NCBI RefSeq assembly: GCF_000430585.1
Contig: NZ_AUMH01000014.1
Span: 1 to 64,000, forward strand
DNA from: Alicyclobacillus herbarius DSM 13609
Lineage (GTDB): Bacteria > Bacillota > Bacilli > Alicyclobacillales > Alicyclobacillaceae
DNA: 64,000 nt
Direction: 5' to 3'
The notes under the pieces were generated by a model that worked only from the letters and a program-made list of their open reading frames with translations, searched no databases and was not told the DNA's origin. Shown piece after piece: positions 1-6,999 of the stretch (the stretch's first letter is position 1; each line of letters opens with the position of its first letter). The position numbers and the translations under genes are program-made.

Positions 1-2
1 AG

Positions 3-245
3 TCCGAAGAGACGTCTCGAATGCGTACAGGTAACCGGTATCTGCGCTATTACCTGATTCAGGCTGCGGACAAAGTCCGAAAGTATGATTCTGAATACGC
101 CGAGTTCTACCGAAAGAAGTACGGCGAAGCATTGAAGCACAAGCACAAAAGAGCACTCGTCCTGACCGCAAGAAAACTGGTACGCTTGGTGTTCACACTA
201 CTGACCACCAAACAGCTGTACACACCCCCGGAGAGGAGGAGGTAA
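3..245 (+). mobile_element. IS110-family transposase, C-terminal end (cut by window edge)
   Basis: The reading frame is open from the window edge and ends at a TAA at 243-245. The tail contains LRYYLIQAADKVRKYDSEYA followed by a basic helical stretch, the pattern seen at the C-terminus of IS110/IS116/IS902 transposases, after the Transposase_20 helix-hairpin-helix region. The DEDD catalytic N-terminus would lie outside the window, so it is unknown whether the element is intact. An internal ATG at 21 is not the true start. The copy sits 150 bases downstream of the opuCA-like gene, where transporter permease genes would normally follow. Confidence 0.8.
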
Positions 246-392
246 TTCCTTCCCCCAATTCAACCGGAATTTCCAGTTCTGAGGCCCACCTTATCGATGC
301 GAAAATTCGGTGAACAGGCGGGTTTTATTCAAGTCATGTCTCTTTCCATAAATTTGTCGTCTTTTTCCAAAGTAATTTCCAATTCATCTCGA

Positions 393-1541
393 TCACCCCC
401 TTGACATATAACCGCTTGGCTCTTCATACGGATTCGCCATCGCGTTCAGAATGCTCGCCCGGGTGACGACGCCGAGGAGCCTGTTGTCCTTAGTCAGTAC
501 GGGGAGGAACCCCCGGCCCGTCTCCAACATGTGCTGAAAGACATCGCGAATTTGTGTCGTTTCCCGTACCAGAGGCAGGTCGGCACGCATGACGTCGCTT
601 ACACGTGCCGATTCGTTGCCATAGTTCTCGTAAATTTCTGGCGTCGAAACAACGCCAAGGAATTTGCCCTCGCGATCGGTCACAATCAGTCCGTCGACGC
701 GGTGACGCCGCATCAGGTTGACGGCTTCCGCTAGTCCTCGGGTCGGCCGTACCGTCACGGCGTTGACCATCGCATCCTTGGCGGTTTGTAGCGCGGCCGA
801 CTGGCTGAACCGTTTTTCGCCGACGAATTCCCGGACAAAATCGTCCTTTGGGTGGCGCAACAGCTGTTCTGGGCTGGCCACCTGAACGAGACACCCGTCT
901 TTCATAAGCACGATTTGGTCCGCGATTTTCAGGGCTTCGTCCATGTCGTGGGTGACAAAAACAATCGTCTTGTGTACCGTCTCCTGAAGTTTGACCAGCT
1001 CATCTTGGAGCTGCTCGCGGCTGATAGGGTCCAAAGCGCTGAAGGGCTCATCCATGAGAATCAGTTTCGGGTCCGCCGCCAGGGCTCTGGCTACCCCGAT
1101 ACGTTGCTGTTGGCCGCCGCTGAGTTCGCGCGGGTAACGGTGGCGGTATACGGACGGATCGAGCCCTATCAGGTCGAGCAGTTCCTCCGTTTTCTCCCGC
1201 ATTCGATTGGCCGCCTTGCCTTTCAAGCGTGGCACCAGCGTAATGTTCTCCTCAATGGTCATATGCGGAAATAAGCCAATTTGTTGGATGACGTAGCCGA
1301 TGTTGCGCCGAAGCTCAACCGGATTGAGCTTGGCGATGTCCTCCCCGCCAACTAACACCTGTCCCGCGGTCGGTTCAATGAGGCGATTAATCATTTTTAA
1401 GGTCGTGGTCTTGCCGCATCCCGATGGACCAATTAGTGTCGCGAGTTTGCCGCTCTCGATGGTGAGATTCAAATCCTTCACGGCATGATGCGATCCGTAC
1501 GTCTTGCTGACGTTTACGAATTCAACGGCCGCTTGCGTCAT
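393..1541 (-). CDS. opuCA: Glycine betaine/carnitine/choline ABC transporter ATP-binding protein (OpuCA/ProV type)
   Basis: This is the 382-residue ATPase of an osmoprotectant importer. Visible motifs are Walker A GPSGCGKTT near residues 38-46, the Q-loop, the ABC signature LSGGQQQR near 140, Walker B LILMDEP near 160 and the H-loop THD. Two CBS domains follow from about residue 255 to 370; in OpuA/OpuCA they sense ionic strength or c-di-AMP. An AAAGGAG lies 7 bases before the ATG. OpuC operons normally continue with permease and substrate-binding genes, but here the downstream side meets an IS110 remnant and no permease is seen, so the gene is an orphan within the window. Length and domain order match the family. 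Confidence 0.93.
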   Translation of the reverse strand: MTQAAVEFVNVSKTYGSHHAVKDLNLTIESGKLATLIGPSGCGKTTTLKMINRLIEPTAGQVLVGGEDIAKLNPVELRRNIGYVIQQIGLFPHMTIEENITLVPRLKGKAANRMREKTEELLDLIGLDPSVYRHRYPRELSGGQQQRIGVARALAADPKLILMDEPFSALDPISREQLQDELVKLQETVHKTIVFVTHDMDEALKIADQIVLMKDGCLVQVASPEQLLRHPKDDFVREFVGEKRFSQSAALQTAKDAMVNAVTVRPTRGLAEAVNLMRRHRVDGLIVTDREGKFLGVVSTPEIYENYGNESARVSDVMRADLPLVRETTQIRDVFQHMLETGRGFLPVLTKDNRLLGVVTRASILNAMANPYEEPSGYMSRG

Positions 1542-2021
1542 GTCAGTCTCCTTTCACGACCCTAGCCTGGAACGAGGCACCGAATGGACAAACACCGCCA
1601 AAGCGGATTTCTTGGCCGAGCGGGAAGGAGGCAACGGATTCAATTGCAAAACGAGTATAGGATGTTCTGTGGATGAAGGTTGAAGAGATCATCCGCAATC
1701 CGTCGTATTCGCCTGCGAGGTTAGCTGACGGGTTCGGCGGTGACTCCGCCTATGGCTGGGTGCGGGCGCACCTACAGCCAATTCACCCCATAAAAACCTG
1801 GGTCCCCCGCTCCCGCACTTCGCGGGATTCGGCCCTTCCGATCCGAGACTGCCTATGGGTCAAATAAAATTAGAAATGGAAAATCAACGTGTGCGTGTAT
1901 TATAACACACTTGGAAAGGGATTGCCTGTGCAATCTGCTTAGGTTATCGGCATCTGGCACAGGCGCGCCTTGACTGGAGCGAAACAGGTCAACCGTAAAA
2001 AGCGTCCAATCGTGTAGAAGG
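1542..2021. other. Non-coding stretch upstream of opuCA
   Basis: No convincing gene is present in these 480 bases; a 64-codon open frame on the plus strand has no family resemblance and no ribosome-binding site. The notable content is a minus-strand TATAAT at 1899-1904 within an imperfect palindrome, described separately. Confidence 0.6.
1895..1910 (-). promoter_or_regulatory. Possible extended -10 promoter in an imperfect palindrome
   Basis: The segment GTGTATTATAACACAC has GTGT/ACAC arms. On the minus strand it reads TGTTATAAT, a TGn extended -10 followed by a perfect TATAAT. No good -35 is visible. It would transcribe toward opuCA with a leader of about 350 bases, so assignment to that gene is inference. 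Confidence 0.35.
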
Positions 2022-2489
2022 TCAATGGCCCGACCAGGCTCGCAGCACGTTGGTCGTTTCGCCAGGGGAAAAGATCACGTATAACAGCAAAAATACCACC
2101 AGCCCAGTGAAGGCGGTGATGAACCAGGTGCCCAGGGTCCAAGGTCCGATTTTCCGGTGCCGGCGGAACGAGCCGCGGTACGCAAAAATGAGCGTGATGA
2201 CGCCGAGCACAGCCGCAACCGTGGCGAGGACGGAATGGATTTGCAAAAATACCTGATAGGGGGTTCGCCAGGCGGCCGGGCCGCCAAACGAGGTGTCGCC
2301 GACTACGAGGGTTTTCACGACGTAGCTGACGAAGAACAAGGCCGCGAGTACAGAACCGGTTAACATGAGGCGGCGGTGCAGGTTTTCGTAGCCGTGGCGA
2401 ATCGCGCGCCAACCGAACGCCATAACCACCGCGCTGGAGAGAATGAAACCTTCATTTAACCAGGGAAGGATGTGACTGAGAAAGTTCAT
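2022..2489 (-). CDS. DUF420 membrane protein (CtaM/YozB-like)
   Basis: This is a polytopic membrane protein of 155 residues with four predicted transmembrane helices, conserved polar residues near the first helix (LNEGFILSS) and an H-S pair in the third (FLQIHSVLATVA). That matches the DUF420 family. In staphylococci the DUF420 protein CtaM is needed for activity of heme A-containing terminal oxidases, so a role in cytochrome oxidase maturation is plausible, though no oxidase gene is nearby. I chose ATG 2489 because GAGG lies 9 bases upstream; a GTG 15 bases earlier is possible. It stands alone with no obvious operon partner. Confidence 0.8.
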   Translation of the reverse strand: MNFLSHILPWLNEGFILSSAVVMAFGWRAIRHGYENLHRRLMLTGSVLAALFFVSYVVKTLVVGDTSFGGPAAWRTPYQVFLQIHSVLATVAAVLGVITLIFAYRGSFRRHRKIGPWTLGTWFITAFTGLVVFLLLYVIFSPGETTNVLRAWSGH

Positions 2490-2720
2490 CGGACGTCGCC
2501 TCACCGTAATCCTGGATACCTACTCCCTCACATTTTACCAGAGGTGTTTTCAGGCCCGCCAGATTGGAACGGTAGGATAACAGAGCGGTAGCTGGAACGT
2601 TTTCGTTTTCGTCACATCTGGTGTGTCACATCGGTCGTGAACGGGGAGTAGCGGGAGAGGGCGGGAGTGACCGCGGCGGTGCCGTGAGCAACAAAGCACC
2701 ACCGCAGGTTGGCGCGGCGC

Positions 2721-3140
2721 TCACATCGGGGCTCTACCCAACAGACGCCGATGCTCGCGGGCAAAGCATTTATCCGTGATGACCTGGATGCCCGCATTGG
2801 TTGCCCGTTGCTCCGCGTCCGGGTTGTGGATTCCAGGTTGCAGCCAGACGGTACGGACGCCCTTGCTGATGGCGTCGTCAATGACCTGGTTGAGGCGGTC
2901 GCTGCGGACAAAGACGTCGACGAGATCGACCGGTTCGGAGATGGCCGTCAGGGATGGCACGCTCTTGTGGCCGAGAACTTGATCGACGTTCGGATTGACC
3001 GGGATAATTTGGTAACCTTGGGATTGTTGATAGGAAGCCACTTCATAACTAGGGCGCATTGGGTTATCTGAAAGGCCCACGACGGCAATCGTGTGGACTG
3101 AGCTCATCACCTGGGTGAGGTCGGCATCACTTATCGACAC
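2721..3140 (-). CDS. CoA-binding domain protein (YccU-like)
   Basis: This 139-residue protein is a single Rossmann-type CoA_binding domain. The N-terminal strand TIAVVGLSDNPMRPSYEVA is followed by QGYQIIPVNPN, a central VDLVDVFVRSD and WLQPGIHNPDAE, all typical of the small stand-alone family that includes E. coli YccU. The start is GTG with GGAGGG 7 bases upstream. The cellular role of this family is not established; nucleotide or acyl-CoA binding is inferred from the fold. The next gene upstream encodes an acyl-CoA synthetase on the same strand, but the 240-base gap containing tandem repeats argues against tight coupling. Confidence 0.85.
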   Translation of the reverse strand: MSISDADLTQVMSSVHTIAVVGLSDNPMRPSYEVASYQQSQGYQIIPVNPNVDQVLGHKSVPSLTAISEPVDLVDVFVRSDRLNQVIDDAISKGVRTVWLQPGIHNPDAEQRATNAGIQVITDKCFAREHRRLLGRAPM

Positions 3141-3245
3141 ACAGGTTCCCTCCCTTGGCGAAAACGCCGGTTTCTATCTCAGTATGGACGAAAACGTCCC
3201 CACCTACGCGCCACCGGTTGAACCCAGTTGCATGTTCAAACTCAT

Positions 3246-3297
3246 TCTCAAAGTCCCGTCTCAAAGTCCCGTCTCAAAGTCCCGTCTCAAAGTCCCG
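3246..3297. repeat. Four perfect tandem copies of a 13-nt unit
   Basis: The unit TCTCAAAGTCCCG is repeated four times without a mismatch (3246, 3259, 3272, 3285). It lies between the start of the CoA-binding gene and the end of the acyl-CoA synthetase gene. Its length is not a multiple of three and it is not in a recognised gene, so it is probably a slippage-prone minisatellite. Confidence 0.95.
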
Positions 3298-3381
3298 TAT
3301 CCGATACCCAAGCGCGCCTGAAGTCGAATCCTCGAATCCCACTACCCTAAGCGTACTTAACTACCCCAAACCGAGCACCGA

Positions 3382-5193
3382 CTATTGCCCGAGGCTTTGG
3401 TTGGTTGGACGCGAAGAGTCAGCTGTGTCAAGACGGTCCGGCAGGTCTTCAAAGACAGGGATAAAGTTCCGTCCATTGTACATGGCTTCAATCTGGTCCC
3501 GATAACGCTCGGCAATGATTTGATTCCGCACCTTCAGAGTAGGGGTGAGGTGCCCGGATTCTATCGTAAACTCTTCGGGGAGAAGCACAAACCGTTTCGG
3601 CTGTTCAAAGCCAGCGAAGGGTTGCACAGCCTCATACACCTCTTTCCGAAACAGCGCGATAACCTCCGGGTGATGAATCCATTCCGTGGCCGGTCCAGAG
3701 ATGCCTTTTTGCTGCAAGAAGGAAGACATGCTTGCAAAATCGGGCACAATCAGGGCGCTGACGTATTTGCGTTTGTCTCCAATCAACACCGCGTTGCCAA
3801 TGTGGGGCGCCAGACACAGGGCGCTTTCAATCGGCAGGGGGGCCACATTCTTACCGGTTGCCAGCACGAGGATGTTTTTCTTACGGTCAATGATACGGAT
3901 GTAGCCGTCCGCGTCGATTTCCGCGATATCCCCCGTGTGCAGCCACCCTTCCGCATCCACAGCTTTTTGGGTTTCCTCCGGCAGCCGATAGTACCCTTTC
4001 ATGACGTTTGCGCCCTTCACGAGGAGTTCGCCGTCGTCGCCCAGTTTAACTTGTACACCGGGAATCGGACGGCCAACGGTGCCGGGACGTGGAGCCTCAA
4101 TGGGATTGACGGAGACGACCGGGGAGGATTCGGTCATGCCATATCCTTCACAAACCGGAATGCCTGCCTGCATGTAGAATGAAGCGATTTCGGGGTTGAG
4201 CGCCGCCCCACCTGAAACAATTAGGCGCAGGCGTCCACCCAGCGCGGCGCGCATCTTGCGGAACACCAATCTGTCGACCAGTCGGTAGGTTGCTCCGTCC
4301 GTTTTTCCACGCCTCAGCACGTGCTGGACCATGCAGCGGATGGCCTTGGGGGCCAATTCCAGTTGCTCTTGAAATCGGGTGTATGCCTTTTCCAGGAGTC
4401 TCGGCACTGTGATGAGGACAGTGGGACGTACCTCCAGCAGGTTTTCCTGGATCTTATCAACACCCTCGGCATAAACAATGGTACATCCGCTGGCGAGAAA
4501 GACGAACTGCCCGACGGTGCGTTCAAAGATGTGGGACAGGGGCAGATACGACAGCCCCACGTCGTTCCCGGTTACCGATATCACCGTCAGGCTGGACAGT
4601 ACGTTGCTGACCAGGTTCCCGTGCGAGAGCATAACGCCTTTCGGTTGGCCAGAGGTGCCCGAGGTATGTACGATGGTCGCAATCTGCTCATTAGGTATCT
4701 GTCCAATTTCCGGGATCGCGTCCGGGACAGGGGCATTGCCCAGATGTAAGACTTCGTCCCACGATAAGACCCGTTCATCCGTCGTTTCTAAGGGTCCATC
4801 CATCACAATAACCCGTTGCAACTGCGGCGGCCAGTTGTTCTCTAGTTTCGACACCTGCTGGTAGTTATCCACAATCAGCCAACGAACCTCCGCGTTTTCG
4901 AGGATGAAGCGAACCTGATGGCTGGGGAGGGTTGGGTAAATGGGGGTGACAATGGCACAAAGGCGCAAAATGGCAAGGTCGGAAATCGGCCATTCTGGAC
5001 GGTTATTGGCGAGCAGTCCGACTTTATCATTTCGCCGGGTCCCGAGCTTGTGCAACCCGACTGCCAGACGCAGAGAAAGTTCCCAGACCTCCTGGTACGT
5101 CCACGACAGCCAATGTCCATCGCGCTTGCTGCGGAGACACTCGCGCTGCCCAAACCGTCGGGCGGACGCGCACATCATCTCCAGTAGGTTCAT
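3382..5193 (-). CDS. Long-chain fatty acid-CoA ligase (AMP-forming)
   Basis: This ANL-superfamily enzyme activates fatty acids to acyl-CoA through an acyl-AMP intermediate. The P-loop motif IVHTSGTSGQPKGVMLSHGN lies near residue 175, the adenine-binding YGMTESSPVV near 350, the WLHTGDIAEIDADGYIRI hinge motif near 415, and IDRKKN with the FACS-type linker after it. At 603 residues it matches the FAA1/FadD15-like subgroup of long-chain synthetases. The start ATG has AAGGAAG about 10 bases upstream. It is monocistronic; a palindrome about 110 bases upstream could be an operator. Chain-length preference cannot be read from sequence. Confidence 0.92.
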   Translation of the reverse strand: MNLLEMMCASARRFGQRECLRSKRDGHWLSWTYQEVWELSLRLAVGLHKLGTRRNDKVGLLANNRPEWPISDLAILRLCAIVTPIYPTLPSHQVRFILENAEVRWLIVDNYQQVSKLENNWPPQLQRVIVMDGPLETTDERVLSWDEVLHLGNAPVPDAIPEIGQIPNEQIATIVHTSGTSGQPKGVMLSHGNLVSNVLSSLTVISVTGNDVGLSYLPLSHIFERTVGQFVFLASGCTIVYAEGVDKIQENLLEVRPTVLITVPRLLEKAYTRFQEQLELAPKAIRCMVQHVLRRGKTDGATYRLVDRLVFRKMRAALGGRLRLIVSGGAALNPEIASFYMQAGIPVCEGYGMTESSPVVSVNPIEAPRPGTVGRPIPGVQVKLGDDGELLVKGANVMKGYYRLPEETQKAVDAEGWLHTGDIAEIDADGYIRIIDRKKNILVLATGKNVAPLPIESALCLAPHIGNAVLIGDKRKYVSALIVPDFASMSSFLQQKGISGPATEWIHHPEVIALFRKEVYEAVQPFAGFEQPKRFVLLPEEFTIESGHLTPTLKVRNQIIAERYRDQIEAMYNGRNFIPVFEDLPDRLDTADSSRPTNQSLGQ

Positions 5194-5301
5194 CGAACAT
5201 CGACTTCCTTCGTGTGAATTCCGTTCGGAGCAGCAAAGTCGCCCATCCTAATGGTACGAACTGGCGGGGACGTCCTATGACCTTCTTAGTCTATGGGAAT
5301 T

Positions 5302-5327
5302 CAGCATGAAATGCGCATTTCCTGCTG
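5302..5327. promoter_or_regulatory. Palindrome upstream of the acyl-CoA synthetase gene
   Basis: A perfect 14-nt palindrome GAAATGCGCATTTC (5308-5321) is flanked by matching CAGCA and TGCTG arms. It lies between the DUF2512 stop and the synthetase start. It could be a terminator for the DUF2512 gene, but there is no T-run; an operator for a fatty-acid regulator is an equally possible reading. Confidence 0.4.
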
Positions 5328-5353
5328 GATACATATCCCCTAGGTACAAACGG

Positions 5354-5743
5354 TCACGAACGGACGCCGCCCTGTTGGCGGTATCCAAGTGCGCGCAGCA
5401 TCACTTCATGTAGACCAAATTCCAAGGGTCCGAGACAAAGGGCCAGGATGAACGCGGCTAACCAGCCGACGCGGTTGTATGGGTCCAGGTGGGCAATGGC
5501 CCAAATGATGACTGTCATGCCCACAAAGCCGAGGCACAAGGAAGGAAGGTTGCCCAGACGCGGGAGAATCACCACATCCGCGACGGTCCCAACAAGGGTT
5601 AAAACAATTACCGTATAAACGGCAAACCAGTCGTTGATGTAGAGGTTCGGCAGCAGTGTGTCAGCAATTAAGAAGATGCTGCCGTAGCCAAATAGCTTTA
5701 TGACGGCGTTAAAGACGGTCCAACTGCGGAACGTGCTTAGCAT
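5354..5743 (-). CDS. DUF2512 family membrane protein (YndM-like)
   Basis: This is a 129-residue integral membrane protein with about four hydrophobic helices: the N-terminus through FGYGSIFLIADTLLP, WFAVYTVIVLTLVGTVADV, LCLGFVGMTVIIWAIAHL and VGWLAAFILALCLGPLEFG. The pattern matches DUF2512 proteins of spore-forming Bacillota, whose function is unknown. A longer open frame extends to 5944, but ATG 5743 has a strong AGGAGGGG nearby and the extension is proline- and arginine-rich with no membrane character, overlapping the divergent coat gene. It is divergent from the CotF-like gene. Confidence 0.8.
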   Translation of the reverse strand: MLSTFRSWTVFNAVIKLFGYGSIFLIADTLLPNLYINDWFAVYTVIVLTLVGTVADVVILPRLGNLPSLCLGFVGMTVIIWAIAHLDPYNRVGWLAAFILALCLGPLEFGLHEVMLRALGYRQQGGVRS

Positions 5744-5926
5744 CCGATTCCCCTCCTGGGTGTCAGCATTCCCGAAACCTCCCGGATTGATGGCACGGAT
5801 AAGCCCAGGGTCAAGGGATGACACTACACGCGGATCCCCATCGACGCTCCGGCCGCGTATACCGCGACTGCGGGGGATCCAGGGTTTCCTGTATGAGAAA
5901 GGATGAAACAAGGGAGGGGATAGCGC

Positions 5927-6481
5927 ATGCCGTTGCAAGGCCATGAGGCGTTTGACCTGAACGAACTACTGATGAGCTGCGTGAATAGCATTAACTGTAT
6001 GGGTTTCTTTAAAAACCATGCGACCGACCCTCAGCTGAAACAGATGTTCGAGAAGCACATGGACGCGCATATTCAGGATTACAACATGAAGGTAGAATGG
6101 GCGTCCAAGGGACAAAGCAACCAAAAGTTACAGGTGCCCGCGATGCCGGCCAAGATGATGCAGACGACCATGCCCAAGCCACAACCGGTGACGCCCAATC
6201 CAGAGGCCACAAGTTTTGATGATCGCGCCATAGCCACTGCCTATCTGCTGACATTGAAACGAGCGGGACGAGAATATGCCTGGTCCACGTTTGAGGCCAG
6301 TGACCCGCAATTGCGGCAGTTTTTGGAGGACGCGTTTCGGATGAGTTCCCGCCACTCGTTTGAAGTCTCGCAGTGGATGACGCAAAAAGGGTACTACCCC
6401 ACAGAACAGGCGAGCAGCACTTATCTGATGCAGCTCGCCCAGATGTACCAGCCCGTTCAAGCGATGGCTGGCGTGCACTGA
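5927..6481 (+). CDS. Spore coat protein, CotF family
   Basis: This 184-residue protein has the Coat_F architecture. A helical N-terminal half starts with FDLNELLMSCVNSINCMGFF. A Pro/Met/Lys-rich linker runs from about 65 to 90. A ferritin-like C-terminal half contains DDRAIATAYLLTLKRAGREY and FRMSSRHSFEVSQWMTQKGY. It is expected to be an outer coat component made in the mother cell during sporulation. AAGGGAGGGG precedes the ATG. A stem-loop 15 bases after the stop is a good terminator candidate. A second CotF-like gene begins at 63796. Confidence 0.88.
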   Translation: MPLQGHEAFDLNELLMSCVNSINCMGFFKNHATDPQLKQMFEKHMDAHIQDYNMKVEWASKGQSNQKLQVPAMPAKMMQTTMPKPQPVTPNPEATSFDDRAIATAYLLTLKRAGREYAWSTFEASDPQLRQFLEDAFRMSSRHSFEVSQWMTQKGYYPTEQASSTYLMQLAQMYQPVQAMAGVH

Positions 6482-6495
6482 GGGAATGTCAAACA

Positions 6496-6539
6496 GGGCT
6501 GTCCCGGCCTCCAGCTTATGCTGGGGGTGGGACGGCCCC
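6496..6539. terminator. Stem-loop between convergent genes
   Basis: GGGCTGTCCCGGCCTCCAGC pairs with GCTGGGGGTGGGACGGCCC around a TTAT loop, with one or two bulges. It sits between the convergent coat gene and the small minus-strand gene and can serve both. There is only a short T tract. Confidence 0.6.
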
Positions 6540-6545
6540 TTATGC

Positions 6546-6875
6546 TTAGGGTCGCATTTTTTGTGCTCGCGCCTTGTTCAAATCCATTTCGGCTTCATAA
6601 AGACGCGTCTTGGCTTCCTCAGTGGCTTGCCATTGTTCCTTGTCCGTAGCCTGACTCACTGCATGCCATGCCTTTTGAATGGCCTGTTCAGCTTGCTGAA
6701 TCATGACTTGACTGGAGTAGGACAGGGCTTGATCGACCGCGTTTCGCGCTTTATCGACCGAATCTTGGGCTTCGGCCAGCGGGCTTTGTGCCTGCAGGCT
6801 CGATTCTTCGTGCGTCAACCCAAAATGCCTCCTCTTTCGATGATGTTCTGTCGTAGTATGGGCGTAAGCGGCCAT
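6546..6875 (-). CDS. Small coiled-coil protein of unknown function
   Basis: This protein is about 109 residues from ATG 6875. An upstream TTG at 6911 gives 121 residues, and neither start has a well-placed ribosome-binding site, although AGGAGG lies 17 bases before the ATG. From residue 30 onward it is highly helical, rich in Ala, Gln, Glu and Lys (QDSVDKARNAVDQAL, QAEQAIQKAWHAVSQATDKE), consistent with a small coiled coil. I recognise no family. It converges on the coat gene. It may be a spore-associated or stress-related small protein, but nothing in the sequence proves that. Confidence 0.55.
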   Translation of the reverse strand: MAAYAHTTTEHHRKRRHFGLTHEESSLQAQSPLAEAQDSVDKARNAVDQALSYSSQVMIQQAEQAIQKAWHAVSQATDKEQWQATEEAKTRLYEAEMDLNKARAQKMRP

Positions 6876-6999
6876 TTCCTTGCGAGTTATGTCCTCCTGC
6901 TTGGCGTTCAATGTGGATTGAATGGGTCCGCTAGCGTCTGATACTCTGATACATTGAATACAATTGACGTTTCAACGAGATAGAGGAGTGACACCGGAC

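Noticed and set aside
1673-1867. 64-codon plus-strand frame
   Set aside because: No ribosome-binding site, no family resemblance, and sequence looks like non-coding spacer.
2614-2640. GTCACATCTGGTGTGTCACA-like repeat as an Fnr box
   Set aside because: The half-sites do not have TGA-N6-TCA geometry, so I did not count it with the two boxes in the nitrate region.
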